A stretch of DNA of 64,000 bases from Streptomyces sp. R41 (GTDB lineage Bacteria; Actinomycetota; Actinomycetes; Streptomycetales; Streptomycetaceae). Positions 32,858 to 41,676 of the stretch are shown here, piece by piece. Made by a program: the position numbers and the translations under genes. The first letter of the stretch is position 1, and each line of letters opens with the position of its first letter. The notes beneath the pieces are model-generated. The model saw nothing but the letters and a program-made list of their open reading frames with translations. It had not been told where the DNA came from and did not search any database. Location: positions 6,183,001 to 6,247,000 of the forward strand of contig NZ_CP163443.1 in assembly GCF_041053055.1 (NCBI RefSeq). Reading direction: 5' to 3'.

Positions 32858-33040
32858 TTCGTGGGCGCCTTCTTAGGCTTCCAGTTCATCGTGACGTTCT
32901 ACCTGCGGGAGCTGCGCGGCTGGTCGGCGCTCCGGACGGCGGCCGCCCGCGTGCTCGCCGTCGTCGCGTACGTGCTGTTCCCGCCGGTCGGCGCGGACTG
33001 GTCGTACACGGCGATGTTCCCGACGCTGATCATCGTGTGA
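32858..33040 (+). pseudogene. Remnant of an MFS (DHA2-type) drug transporter
   Basis: Encodes GAFLGFQFIVTFYLRELRGWSALRT joined to AVVAYVLFPPVGADWSYTAMFPTLIIV, then a stop. Both parts match separated segments of 14-TM MFS exporters (TM start and the later VGADWSYxxMFPTLIIVG block), with the ~45 residues normally between them deleted. It has no start of its own and follows directly a fragment of the dispersed repeat (about 32835-32862), which probably marks the deletion junction. Confidence 0.68.
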
Positions 33041-33046
33041 CCGCGT

Positions 33047-34060
33047 CTACGGCTTGGCGTCCACGGGGTCGGGTCCGGCCGCCACGCTGTCCGCGTTCCG
33101 CGCGGCGCTGACGGTGCCGGTGGCGATGCTCGTCCTGGAGGCCCTGGTCCCGGCCCTGAGCGTGCGGGCCGCACGGCGCGCGGTGCGCAGCGCGTCGAAG
33201 GTGAGCAGCGACAGCGCCAGCCAGACCAGCGCGAACCCGGCCCAGCGCTCGGGTGGCATGGCCTCGTGGAAGTAGAAGATGCCGAGCAGGAACTGGAAGA
33301 CGGGGGCGAGGTACTGGAGGAGCCCGAGGGTGGAGAGCGGAACGCGGATGGCGGCGGCCCCGAAGCAGACGAGGGGTATGGCGGTCACGAGGCCCGTCGC
33401 CGCGAGCAGCGCCGCGTGCCCCGCGCCCTCCGTACCGAAGGTCGCGTCTCCCTTCGTCCCCAGCCACAGCAGATAGGCCAGCGCGGGCAGGAACTGGATC
33501 GCGGTCTCGGCGGCGAGCGACTCGATGCCGCCGAGGTTGACCTTCTTCTTCACCAGCCCGTACGTGGCGAAGGAGAAGGCGAGGCAGAGGGAGATCCACG
33601 GCGGGCGGCCGTATCCGATGGTGAGGACGAGGACCGCGGCGAAGCCGACGCCGACCGCCGCCCACTGCACCGGCCGCAGCCGTTCCTTGAGGAGCAGTAC
33701 GCCCATCGCGATGGTGACGAGCGGGTTGATGAAGTAACCGAGCGAGGCCTCGACCACGTGCTCGGAGTTCACGGCCCAGATGTAGACGCCCCAGTTGACG
33801 GTGATGACCGCCGCCGCGATCGTGATCAGGCCCAGCCTGCGCGGCTGCCGGAGCAGTTCGCCCGCCCAGGCCCAGCGCCGCATCACCAGCAGCGCGGCGC
33901 CGACCACGGCGAGGGACCAGACCATCCGGTGGGCGAGGATCTCGATCGCCCCGGCGGGCTTCAGCAGGGGCCAGAAGAGGGGGACGAGCCCCCACATGCC
34001 GTACGCCGCGAAGCCGTTCAGCAGACCTATGTGCTGCTCGCCCTTCGACTTCCCGGCCAC
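33047..34060 (-). CDS. rarD: EamA-family transporter RarD
   Basis: About 337 residues with ten membrane helices of the drug/metabolite transporter superfamily. RarD hallmarks: GLLNGFAAYGMWGLVPLFWPLLK at the start, EILAHRMVWSL, NWGVYIWAVNSEHVVEASLGYFINPLV and LQYLAPVFQFLLGIFYFHEAM. The substrate of RarD is not established (chloramphenicol sensitivity in some bacteria). GTG 34060 has GAGAGGGAG upstream; the longer form to 34144 lacks family similarity. The C-terminal ~45 residues are a basic tail. Confidence 0.9.
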   Translation of the reverse strand: MAGKSKGEQHIGLLNGFAAYGMWGLVPLFWPLLKPAGAIEILAHRMVWSLAVVGAALLVMRRWAWAGELLRQPRRLGLITIAAAVITVNWGVYIWAVNSEHVVEASLGYFINPLVTIAMGVLLLKERLRPVQWAAVGVGFAAVLVLTIGYGRPPWISLCLAFSFATYGLVKKKVNLGGIESLAAETAIQFLPALAYLLWLGTKGDATFGTEGAGHAALLAATGLVTAIPLVCFGAAAIRVPLSTLGLLQYLAPVFQFLLGIFYFHEAMPPERWAGFALVWLALSLLTFDALRTARRAARTLRAGTRASRTSIATGTVSAARNADSVAAGPDPVDAKP

Positions 34061-34238
34061 CGGCGTCTCCCTCTCGTATGACGGCCGCTCCCATGTGGCG
34101 GAGCAGCCTGAAAGAAGGTAGCGCCGAGCACCCCCGCCTGTCATGCCCGTATCGCTATACGGTCATGACAGGCCGGGGGTAGGGAGGGCCGGCGCCAGGG
34201 CCAGAAGGGGGAGTTGGCCCGGGAGGCCCCGTGGAGAC

Positions 34239-35093
34239 TCAGCCCTTCAGTGCCGCCTTGATCGACTCGGCGATCGGCGTGGTCGGGCGGCCGGTCAGGC
34301 GGGACAGGTCGCCGGTGATGACGCCCAGCTCGCCGTTCTCGATGGAGATGTCCACGCCTGCCAGGACGGCGGCGAGGCCCTCGGGCAGGCCGGCCCCGGT
34401 CAGGATGCCGGTGTACACCTCGACGGGAACGGCGTTGTAGACGATCTCCTTGCCGGACTGCTCGGCGATCTCGGCGGCGTACTCGGCGAAGTCGAAGGTG
34501 GTGTCGCCGCTCAGCTCGTACGTCTTGTTCTCGTGGCCCTCACCGGTCAGCACCGCCACGGCGGCAGCCGCGTAGTCGGCCCGCGCGGCGGAGGCGACCC
34601 GGCCCTCGCCCGCGGCCTGGACGACGGCGCCGTGCTCGAGGACGGGCGCGAGGTTCTCGGTGTAGTTCTCGTTGTACCAGCCGTTGCGCAGCAGGGCGTA
34701 CGGCAGACCGGACGCCAGGATGGCGTCCTCCGTGGCCCGGTGGTCGTCGGCCAGGGCGGCCGTCAGGCTGCCGGGGGCACTGGTGTAGGCGAAGAGCGCG
34801 GCACCGGCGGCCTTGGCGGTGTCGAGGACGACCTGGTGTTGGGCGACGCGGCCGAGGTGGAACTCGTTGCCCGAGATGAGCAGCACCTTGTCGCCGGCGG
34901 AGATGACGCCGTCGAAGGTCTCGGGCGCGTTGTAGTCGGCGACCGCGATCTTCACGCCGCGCGCCGCGAAACCGGCGGCCTTCTCCTGGTCACGGACAAC
35001 GGCGGTGATCTGGTCCGCCGGGACCTTCTCCAGCAGCCCTTCGATGACGAAACGGCCGAGGTTTCCGGTGGCTCCGGTGACGATGATGCTCAT
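34239..35093 (-). CDS. NmrA-like NAD(P)H-dependent quinone oxidoreductase
   Basis: A 284-residue atypical short-chain dehydrogenase. It starts MSIIVTGATGNLGRFV, the GxxGxxG Rossmann motif, and continues with FAARGVKIAVADYNAPETF, YTSAPGS and LLRNGWYNENYTENL, closely following the QorB/NmrA quinone reductase family. Cytosolic; probably reduces quinones with NADPH. It is transcribed divergently from the HxlR gene with only 93 bp between starts, the classic quinone/diamide-responsive QorR-type arrangement, so HxlR is the likely repressor. Confidence 0.9.
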   Translation of the reverse strand: MSIIVTGATGNLGRFVIEGLLEKVPADQITAVVRDQEKAAGFAARGVKIAVADYNAPETFDGVISAGDKVLLISGNEFHLGRVAQHQVVLDTAKAAGAALFAYTSAPGSLTAALADDHRATEDAILASGLPYALLRNGWYNENYTENLAPVLEHGAVVQAAGEGRVASAARADYAAAAVAVLTGEGHENKTYELSGDTTFDFAEYAAEIAEQSGKEIVYNAVPVEVYTGILTGAGLPEGLAAVLAGVDISIENGELGVITGDLSRLTGRPTTPIAESIKAALKG

Positions 35094-35158
35094 GTCTGAA
35101 ACAACTCCTTGTGGGGTGGGTCTGCCACTAACCCTAGGGGCTGCACTAACTATTGGAA

Positions 35159-35183
35159 AGTACCCACTTTGAAGTAAGGTACT
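35159..35183. promoter_or_regulatory. Probable HxlR-family operator
   Basis: An imperfect dyad in the divergent region: AGTACC-C-ACTT, then TG, then AAGT-AA-GGTACT. Half-sites match exactly apart from a one-base spacer difference. It lies just before the HxlR start and would overlap promoters in both directions. HxlR-family dimers typically bind GTAC-rich dyads of this kind. Confidence 0.7.
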
Positions 35184-35186
35184 GAC

Positions 35187-35609
35187 ATGGCCGTAAGTAC
35201 TACAGCAGCAGTCAGCGGTGAGGCGGCAGTCGGCAAGTACGACACCGGCGAAGCGATGTGCCCGTACCGCCTGGTCCTGGAGCACGTCACCAGCCGCTGG
35301 GGTGTGCTCGTTCTGATCGAGCTCCTGGAGCGCCCGTACCGATTCAGCGAGCTGCGCCGCGCCATCGGGCGCGTCAGCGAGAAGATGCTCACGCAGACTC
35401 TGCAGACCCTGGAGCGCGACGGTCTCGTACACCGCGACGCCAAACCGGTCATCCCGCCGCGCGTCGACTACTCGCTCACCGACCTGGGCCGCGAGGCCGC
35501 CACGCAGGTGAAGGCGCTCGCGATCTGGACCTCGGACCGGATGGACGACGTCGAGAAGGCCCGCCGCGCATACGACGAGGCCCGGGCGGCGAGCGCCCGG
35601 GCCTCGTGA
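35187..35609 (+). CDS. HxlR-family redox-type transcriptional regulator
   Basis: A 140-residue winged-helix regulator: CPYRLVLEHVTSRWGVLVLIELLERPYRFSELRRAIGRVSEKMLTQTLQTLERDGLVHRDAKPVIPPRVDYSLTDLG. Cys25 is at the position of the single conserved Cys used for quinone/diamide sensing in QorR, HypR and YodB. It is predicted to repress itself and the divergent quinone reductase through the dyad at 35159-35183. Its 3' end doubles as a terminator hairpin. Confidence 0.92.
   Translation: MAVSTTAAVSGEAAVGKYDTGEAMCPYRLVLEHVTSRWGVLVLIELLERPYRFSELRRAIGRVSEKMLTQTLQTLERDGLVHRDAKPVIPPRVDYSLTDLGREAATQVKALAIWTSDRMDDVEKARRAYDEARAASARAS
35575..35607 (+). terminator. Terminator hairpin within the HxlR 3' end
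   Basis: A perfect 13-bp stem (35575-35587 with 35595-35607, ACGAGGCCCGGGC on the left) with a 7-base loop. It is embedded in the last codons of the HxlR gene and would stop transcripts towards the convergent korB. Confidence 0.75.
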
Positions 35610-35622
35610 ACCACCGGTTCGG

Positions 35623-36702
35623 CTAGCCGACGACTGTCCAGGTGTCGCCGCCGGCCAGCAGTGCGGCGAGGTCGCCCTTGCCGTTCTGCTCGATGGCCGT
35701 GTCCAGCTGGTCGGCCATCTGGGTGTCGTAGACGGGCCGGTCCACGGAGCGGAACACGCCGATGGGGGTGTGGTGCAGCGTGTCGGGGTCGGCGAGGCGG
35801 GAGAGCGCGAAGGCCGTGGTGGGCGACGCGGAGTGGGCGTCATGGACCAGGATCTGCGACTCGTTGTCCGCCGTGACGGTGACGACCTTCAGATCGCCGG
35901 TCAGCTGATCGCGTACGACGCCGCGGGTGCCGTCGGCGCCGAAGCGGATGGGCTGCCCGTGCTCCAGGCGGATGACCGCCTCCTGGGCCTGCTGCTTGTC
36001 CTTGAGGGCCTCGAAGGCTCCGTCGTTGAAGATGTTGCAGTTCTGGTAGATCTCCACCAGTGCGGTGCCGGGGTGCGCCGCGGCCTGGCGCAGCACGCCG
36101 GTGAGGTGCTGCCGGTCCGAGTCGATGGTCCGCGCCACGAAGGAGGCTTCCGCGCCGATGGCGAGGGAGACCGGGTTGAAGGGCGCGTCCAGCGAGCCCA
36201 TCGGCGTCGACTTGGTGATCTTGCCGACTTCGCTCGTCGGCGAGTACTGGCCCTTGGTGAGGCCGTAGATCCGGTTGTTGAACAGAAGGATCTTGAGGTT
36301 GACGTTGCGGCGCAGGGCGTGGATGAGGTGGTTGCCGCCGATGGAGAGGGCATCGCCGTCGCCGGTGACGACCCAGACGCTCAAGTCCCGCCTGCTGGAG
36401 GCGAGTCCGGTGGCGATGGCGGGGGCGCGGCCGTGGATGGAGTGCATGCCGTACGTGTTCATGTAGTACGGGAAGCGTGACGAGCAGCCGATGCCGGAGA
36501 CGAAGACGATGTTCTCCTTGGCGAGACCCAGCTCCGGCATGAAGCCCTGGACCGCCGCGAGGATCGCGTAGTCACCGCAGCCGGGGCACCAGCGCACTTC
36601 CTGATCGGACTTGAAGTCCCTCATGGACTGCCTGGCCTCGGCCTTGGGAACGAGAGAAAGCGCCTCGATCGTGCCCGTGCCTTCCGTGGACGTCTCAGCC
36701 AT
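35623..36702 (-). CDS. korB: 2-oxoacid:ferredoxin oxidoreductase, beta subunit
   Basis: A 359-residue TPP-binding beta subunit of 2-oxoglutarate/2-oxoacid:ferredoxin oxidoreductase. Residues CPGCGDYAI give Cys ligands for the Fe-S cluster; GIGCSSRFPYYMNTYGMHSIHGRAPAIATG is conserved. The TPP motif spans GDGDALSIGGNH to NNRIYGLTKGQ. With KorA it oxidatively decarboxylates 2-oxoacids and reduces ferredoxin in the cytosol. It overlaps the korA stop by 8 bases. The adjacent two-component genes and nuo operon suggest a respiratory connection. Confidence 0.95.
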   Translation of the reverse strand: MAETSTEGTGTIEALSLVPKAEARQSMRDFKSDQEVRWCPGCGDYAILAAVQGFMPELGLAKENIVFVSGIGCSSRFPYYMNTYGMHSIHGRAPAIATGLASSRRDLSVWVVTGDGDALSIGGNHLIHALRRNVNLKILLFNNRIYGLTKGQYSPTSEVGKITKSTPMGSLDAPFNPVSLAIGAEASFVARTIDSDRQHLTGVLRQAAAHPGTALVEIYQNCNIFNDGAFEALKDKQQAQEAVIRLEHGQPIRFGADGTRGVVRDQLTGDLKVVTVTADNESQILVHDAHSASPTTAFALSRLADPDTLHHTPIGVFRSVDRPVYDTQMADQLDTAIEQNGKGDLAALLAGGDTWTVVG

Positions 36703-38623
36703 CGATGGCCTCCTTGAGAGCCGTGGCGAGCTGCTCAGCCTTGAACGGCATGCCGTTGACCTGGTTGTACGAGTGCGCGTCCACCAGATACCTGGCCCGG
36801 ATGAGCGTGGCGAGCTGACCGAGGTTCATCTCGGGGATCACCACCTTGTCGTAACGCTTCAACACCGTCCCCAGATTCCGCGGGAAGGGGTTGAGGTGGC
36901 GCAGATGGGCCTGCGCGATGTTCTCCCCGGCGGTGCGCAGCCGGCGTACCGCCGCCGTGATGGGCCCGTAGGTCGAGCCCCAGCCCAGCACGAGGGTCTT
37001 CGCCTCGTTGGGGTCGTCGACCTCGATGTCCGGGACGTCGATGCCGTCGATCTTGGCCTGGCGGGTGCGGACCATGAAGTCGTGGTTGGCGGGGGCGTAG
37101 GAGATGTTGCCCGTGCCGTCCTCCTTCTCGATGCCGCCGATGCGGTGCTCCAGGCCGGGCGTGCCCGGGATCGCCCAGGGGCGGGCGAGGGTCTGCGGGT
37201 CCCGCTTGTAGGGCCAGAAGACCTCGGTGCCGTCGTCCAGGGTGTGGTTCGGTCCCTGGGCGAACTGCACGCGCAGGTCCGGCAGTTCGTCGGTGTCCGG
37301 GATGCGCCAGGGCTCGCTGCCGTTGGCCAGGTAGCCGTCGGACAGCAGCAGGACCGGGGTGCGGTACGTCAGCGCGATCCGGGCCGCTTCCAGGGCAGCG
37401 TCGAAGCAGTCGGCCGGGGTCCTGGGGGCCACGATCGGCACGGGCGCCTCACCGTTACGGCCGTTCATGGCCTGCAACAGGTCCGCCTGCTCGGTCTTGG
37501 TCGGCAGACCGGTCGACGGCCCTCCGCGCTGGATGTCGATGACGAGTAGCGGCAGTTCCAGCGAGACCGCCAGGCCGATGGTCTCCGACTTCAGCGCCAG
37601 ACCCGGACCGGAGGTCGTGGTGACGGCGAGCGAGCCGCCGAACGCCGCGCCCAGGGCGGCACCGATGCCGGCGATCTCGTCCTCGGCCTGGAAGGTCCGT
37701 ACGCCGAAGTTCTTGTGCTTGCTCAGCTCGTGCAGGATGTCCGAGGCCGGGGTGATCGGGTACGAGCCGAGATACAGCGGCAGGTCCGCCTGGGTCGAGG
37801 CCGCGACCAGGCCGTACGACAGGGCCAGGTTCCCGGAGATGTTGCGGTAGGTGCCGGTCGGGAAGGTCTTGGCGGCCGGGGCGACCTCGTAGGAGACGGC
37901 GAAGTCCTCCGTCGTCTCGCCGAAGTTCCAGCCCGCGCGGAACGCGGCGATATTGGCGGCGGCGATGTCGGGCTTCTTGGCGAACTTCGTCTGCAGGAAC
38001 TTCTCGGTGCCCTCGGTGGGCCGGTGGTACATCCAGCTCAGCAGGCCCAGCGCGAACATGTTCTTGGAGCGCTCGGCCTCCTTGCGGGAGAGCGCGAACT
38101 CCTTGAGCGCCTCGACGGTCATCGTCGTGAGCGGGACGGGATGGACGTTGAAGCCGTCCAGGGAGCCGTCCTCCAGCGGGCTGGCCGCGTAGCCGACCTT
38201 CTGCATCGCCCGTTTGGTGAACTCGTCCGTGTTGACGATGATCTCCGCGCCGCGCGGCACATCGCCGATGTTCGCCTTCAGGGCGGCCGGGTTCATGGCG
38301 ACGAGGACGTTGGGCGCGTCGCCGGGGGTGAGGATGTCGTGGTCCGCGAAGTGCAGCTGGAAAGACGAAACGCCCGGCAGGGTGCCTGCGGGCGCTCGGA
38401 TCTCGGCGGGGAAGTTCGGCAGGGTCGAGAGGTCGTTGCCGAAGGAGGCTGTCTCGGAGGTGAAGCGGTCGCCCGTGAGCTGCATTCCGTCACCGGAGTC
38501 GCCCGCGAACCGAATGATCACTCGGTCAAGGCGGCGGACGTCTTTGACCCCGGCCGCTTTGCGCTGTTCTCCTACGACGGCTCCGTCTGCCTGCTCCGCT
38601 GGGCTACTGACCTGGCTCGTCAC
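36695..38623 (-). CDS. korA: 2-oxoacid:ferredoxin oxidoreductase, alpha (gamma-alpha fused) subunit
   Basis: A 642-residue subunit. The N-terminal gamma domain (35-220) includes IIRFAGDSGDGMQLTGDRF and APAGTLPGVSSFQLHFA. The alpha/pyrimidine-binding domain follows (from about 265): YPITPASDILHELSK, QAEDEIAGIGAALGAAFGG and TTTSGPGLALKSETIGLA, and the C-terminal transketolase-like region has VLGWGSTYGPI. No ferredoxin domain is present, so an external ferredoxin is needed. The N-terminal ~30 residues are extra and polar. It is first in the korAB operon, read leftwards. Confidence 0.95.
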   Translation of the reverse strand: MTSQVSSPAEQADGAVVGEQRKAAGVKDVRRLDRVIIRFAGDSGDGMQLTGDRFTSETASFGNDLSTLPNFPAEIRAPAGTLPGVSSFQLHFADHDILTPGDAPNVLVAMNPAALKANIGDVPRGAEIIVNTDEFTKRAMQKVGYAASPLEDGSLDGFNVHPVPLTTMTVEALKEFALSRKEAERSKNMFALGLLSWMYHRPTEGTEKFLQTKFAKKPDIAAANIAAFRAGWNFGETTEDFAVSYEVAPAAKTFPTGTYRNISGNLALSYGLVAASTQADLPLYLGSYPITPASDILHELSKHKNFGVRTFQAEDEIAGIGAALGAAFGGSLAVTTTSGPGLALKSETIGLAVSLELPLLVIDIQRGGPSTGLPTKTEQADLLQAMNGRNGEAPVPIVAPRTPADCFDAALEAARIALTYRTPVLLLSDGYLANGSEPWRIPDTDELPDLRVQFAQGPNHTLDDGTEVFWPYKRDPQTLARPWAIPGTPGLEHRIGGIEKEDGTGNISYAPANHDFMVRTRQAKIDGIDVPDIEVDDPNEAKTLVLGWGSTYGPITAAVRRLRTAGENIAQAHLRHLNPFPRNLGTVLKRYDKVVIPEMNLGQLATLIRARYLVDAHSYNQVNGMPFKAEQLATALKEAIDG

Positions 38624-38894
38624 TGAACTGGACCTCCCTCGAGGCGGCTGTCTGGGAGCGGCCTTCCCGCAGGCCCTCCCGATTTCAACCCTACGTCGGT
38701 AAGGGTCGCCTTCCCGCGGCCATTCGCATGATGGACACCATTTTGAGACGGCCGGACACCCTGACTTGTCATGATTTACCCGCCCCCCCAGTCCTTCCTT
38801 GAAGACGCTCCCCGCTCATCCATTGGTTCTGGGTTCCTGGGTTCCTGGTTTCTGGGCTTCTCGTGGCCGATGCGGTGGCATGGAGTCGTACCGG
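38624..38894. other. Intergenic region between korA and the response regulator
   Basis: Holds the korA promoter/leader (minus strand, just right of 38623). A degenerate pyrimidine/GGTTCCTGG microrepeat lies at about 38824-38860 (GGTTCTGGGTTCCTGGGTTCC). No ORF is supported. Confidence 0.4.
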
Positions 38895-38917
38895 CCACCT
38901 GACACAGTGTCAGGTGG
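38895..38917 (-). terminator. Perfect palindrome after the response regulator gene
   Basis: Two 11-bp arms (CCACCTGACAC / GTGTCAGGTGG) separated by one base, directly after the response-regulator stop codon at 38918. Position suggests a terminator; the near-absence of a loop leaves a protein-binding site as an alternative. Confidence 0.6.
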
Positions 38918-39577
38918 TCATGAGTTCAGATAGGTGAGCACGGCCAGAACACGCCGGTGATCCCCGTCACTCTGGGACAAACCCAGCTTCAGGAAGATGT
39001 TGCTGACGTGCTTCTCGACCGCGCCGTCGCTGACCACGAGCTGCCGTGCGATGGCCGAGTTCGTACGTCCCTCGGCCATGAGCCCCAGGACTTCCCGCTC
39101 CCGCGGGGTCAGCCCCGCGAGCACGTCCTGCTTGCGGCTGCGGCCGAGCAGCTGCGCCACGACCTCCGGGTCGAGCGCGGTACCCCCCTTTGCCACCCGC
39201 ACCACCGCGTCCACGAACTCCCGCACCTCGGCCACCCGGTCCTTGAGCAGATAGCCGACGCCGTGACTGGAACCGGCCAGCAGTTCGGTGGCGTACTGCT
39301 CCTCCACGTACTGTGACAGCACGAGCACACCGAGGCCGGGATGCGCCTTGCGCAGCTGCACCGCGGCCCTGACGCCCTCGTCGGTGTGCGTCGGCGGCAT
39401 CCGCACATCGGCGACGACGACGTCCGGCAGCGCGTCCTGCGCCGCGAACTCGGTAATCGTCTTGATCAACGCCTCGCCGTCACCGACACCCGCCACGACG
39501 TCATGCCCGCGGTCGGTCAGCAACCGGGTCAGGCCCTCCCTGAGCAGCACTGAATCCTCGGCGATGACCACCCGCAC
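38918..39577 (-). CDS. NarL/LuxR-type response regulator
   Basis: A 219-residue two-domain regulator. Receiver domain with acidic pair ED (7-8), phosphorylation site Asp57 (VVVADVRMPP), and the conserved Lys in LLKDRV. LuxR-type HTH at 150-215: LTPREREVLGLMAEGRTNSAIARQLVVSDGAVEKHVSNIFLKLGL. GTG 39577 has GGAGGAC 5-10 bases upstream; the longer ORF to 39655 is non-coding. Two histidine kinases of one paralogous pair lie upstream; it is the only regulator here, so both may signal to it. Confidence 0.93.
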   Translation of the reverse strand: MRVVIAEDSVLLREGLTRLLTDRGHDVVAGVGDGEALIKTITEFAAQDALPDVVVADVRMPPTHTDEGVRAAVQLRKAHPGLGVLVLSQYVEEQYATELLAGSSHGVGYLLKDRVAEVREFVDAVVRVAKGGTALDPEVVAQLLGRSRKQDVLAGLTPREREVLGLMAEGRTNSAIARQLVVSDGAVEKHVSNIFLKLGLSQSDGDHRRVLAVLTYLNS

Positions 39578-39891
39578 CCTGTCCTCCACGATTCTCGGCC
39601 CCCCAGAGCCCGTCCCCGGCCCGCACCGGGACGTCCCGGTGCGACCCGAGTCCATTCCCGGCCCGCGCCGGGTTCGTCCCCGCTCGTACGACAGCCCCCA
39701 GCATTCCAGTATTGGGACCGGACTGCGCCCGGGCAGCGAGAATAGGCGGCAGGGGAATCTTTCAGCCCGTCCGGCGTTCGAGGACGAGGCCGCTCAGGCC
39801 GAAGGGGGGTCTGGGGGCGCAGCCCCCAGGTACGGGAATGGGCAGGGGCGGAGGGGACGAAACACCCCACCCACCCCCACCCCGCACGGAT
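39578..39891. repeat. Dispersed Streptomyces repeat between kinase and regulator
   Basis: About 39755-39875 carries the common genus repeat: CAGCCCGTCCGGCGTTCGAG, GACGAGGCCGCTCAGGCCGA, then the hairpin CTGGGGGCGCAGCCCCCAG. It is an inverted relative of the element at 20645-20815. Further left, 39600-39680 has small inverted repeats (GCACCGGGACGTCCCGGTGC). The repeat likely separates or attenuates transcription from the histidine kinase into the regulator gene. Confidence 0.78.
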
Positions 39892-41247
39892 TCACCCCCG
39901 CCAAGGCAGCTCCGCCGTGATCCGCGTGGGCCCACCCACCGGCGAGTCCACCACCAGAATCCCGTCCACCGCGTCGAGCCGCTCCGCGAGCCCCGCCAGC
40001 CCCGACCCGGCGGAGACATCGGCCCCGCCCGCCCCGTCGTCGCCGACCTGGATCATCAGCCGGTTCTCGACCCGCCACACATCCGCCGTGGCGCGCGTGG
40101 CCCGCGCGTGCTTGCTGATGTTCTGCAGCAGCTCGGAGACCGTGAAGTACGCGATCCCCTCGATCGCGGGCGCCGGCCGCGAGGCCAGATCCACGTCGAC
40201 CTGCACCGGTACCGTGCACCGCGAGGCCACCGCGGACAGCGCGGCGTCCAGACCGCGGTCGGTCAGCACCGCCGGATGGATCCCCCGGGCCAGATCCCGC
40301 AGCTCCTGCAACGCCGTCTTCACCTCACCGTGCGCCTCGTCCACCATGCGCGCCGCAGCCTCCGGGTCCTCCGTCAGCTTCTCCTTGGCCAGCCCCAGGT
40401 CCATCGCCAGGGCGACAAGGCGGGCCTGCGCCCCGTCGTGCAGATCGCGCTCGATGCGCCGCAGGTCGGCGGCGGCCGTGTCGATCACGACCCCCCGGTC
40501 GGACTCCAGTTTGACCACGCGCGTCGCCAGCCGAGACGGGCCGAGCAGCCCGCGCACCATCAGCCGGTCCACGGTCGTCAGCGCCCGCACGATCCACGGC
40601 GTGGCCATCGTGAAGAGCAGCCCCACCAGCGCGGTCACCGTGATCTCGAACGGGTTGTCCAGATAGATGGCGTGCGTGTCGTCCCCGTAGAGCTGCAGCC
40701 CGCCCTGGCCCCCGTACATCGGGAAGAGCCAGAACCACAGCGGATACGTCAGCAGCGCCCACCCGTACGCCCAGAAGTTCAGCGCCACCACGAAGGAGAA
40801 CACCGCCCACGGGAACTGGATCAACGCGTACAGCAGATGCCGCCACGAGGTGCCGCTCTTGAGCATCGCGCCCATCCACGCCATCGCCCCGCGCTGCTTC
40901 ATCCGCAGCGGCTCCGGCTCGGACACCTCGACCCCGAGCAGCCCGCGCGCCCGCGCCCGCTCGAGCGCGCCGAAGCCGCGGCAGCCGGCCAGGGCGGCGG
41001 CGAGCACCGGAATCCCCAGGAAGGTGATCAGCAGGCCGGCGCCGAGCGAGAACATCGTGACGGCGAACGTGAACATGATGATCCCGAGCGGCAGGTTCAG
41101 CATCACATAGCCGAACTCACGCCAGCTGCGGGCCTCGATCGGCGCGCGCAGCGGGGCCGGGAGACGGTGCCGCCGCTCAGCGGCGTCCGCCCCACGGAAT
41201 CCGGGCCCACTCCGGTGCCCGTACCCCTGTCCGTACTCCGTGGCCAT
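39892..41247 (-). CDS. Sensor histidine kinase (HisKA_3 type), paralogue 1
   Basis: A 451-residue membrane kinase. N-terminal sensor region with membrane segments at about 46-86, 138-178 and 202-222 (putative Sensor domain type). The dimerisation/phosphoacceptor helix IERDLHDGAQARLVALAMDLGLAKEKL has His270. The HATPase domain has N-box TVSELLQNISKHA, DDGAGGA and GSGLAGLAERLDAVDG. The signal is unknown; TM-embedded sensing is inferred. It is about 60% similar by eye across the kinase core to the protein at 41677-42876, so duplication is evident. Confidence 0.92.
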   Translation of the reverse strand: MATEYGQGYGHRSGPGFRGADAAERRHRLPAPLRAPIEARSWREFGYVMLNLPLGIIMFTFAVTMFSLGAGLLITFLGIPVLAAALAGCRGFGALERARARGLLGVEVSEPEPLRMKQRGAMAWMGAMLKSGTSWRHLLYALIQFPWAVFSFVVALNFWAYGWALLTYPLWFWLFPMYGGQGGLQLYGDDTHAIYLDNPFEITVTALVGLLFTMATPWIVRALTTVDRLMVRGLLGPSRLATRVVKLESDRGVVIDTAAADLRRIERDLHDGAQARLVALAMDLGLAKEKLTEDPEAAARMVDEAHGEVKTALQELRDLARGIHPAVLTDRGLDAALSAVASRCTVPVQVDVDLASRPAPAIEGIAYFTVSELLQNISKHARATRATADVWRVENRLMIQVGDDGAGGADVSAGSGLAGLAERLDAVDGILVVDSPVGGPTRITAELPWRG

Positions 41248-41404
41248 CGGTCTCGTCCGTTCTACTCGTCCTGCTCGTCGGCTCGTACCTCAACCCTGCT
41301 GTCCACGGGGCTCGCCGACCATGGAGCGGGTCGGCGTCTTGGGGCGGGGGTTTTCCCTACCCCGGCAGGGGACCGGAGCTGTGGCCGGGTGCTTGCCGGG
41401 GGCT

Positions 41405-41650
41405 TTGGCGGGGTTCTCGCCGGGTGCTTGCCGGAGGTCCGGATGCGTTGATGGGGTTCTCGCTGGGGTGCTTGCCGGAGGTCCGGGGGCTTTGGCGGGG
41501 TTCTCGCTGGGGTGCTTGCCGGAGGTCCGGGGGCTTTGGCCGGGTTCTCGCTGGGGTGCTTGCCGGAGGTCCGGGGGCTTTGGCGGGGTTCTCGCCGGGG
41601 TGCTTGCCGGAGGTCCGGAGGTATTGACGGGATTCTCGCCGGAGGTCACG
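41405..41650. repeat. 44-bp minisatellite between the two kinase genes
   Basis: Five tandem copies of a 43-44-bp unit, with cores such as TTCTCGCTGGGGTGCTTGCC followed by GGAGGTCCGGGGGCTTTGGC. Copies begin at about 41414, 41457, 41501, 41545 and 41589. The period is not a multiple of 3 and the array is intergenic, so it is not coding. It lies in the leader of the downstream kinase gene (minus strand). Confidence 0.92.
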
Positions 41651-41676
41651 AGGCGGCGACCCGAGGCGTACGAGCC

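Noticed and set aside
41290..41649. Pro-rich ORFs in the 44-bp minisatellite
   Set aside because: The period shifts the frame each copy, so the peptide is not repetitive and has no start signal.
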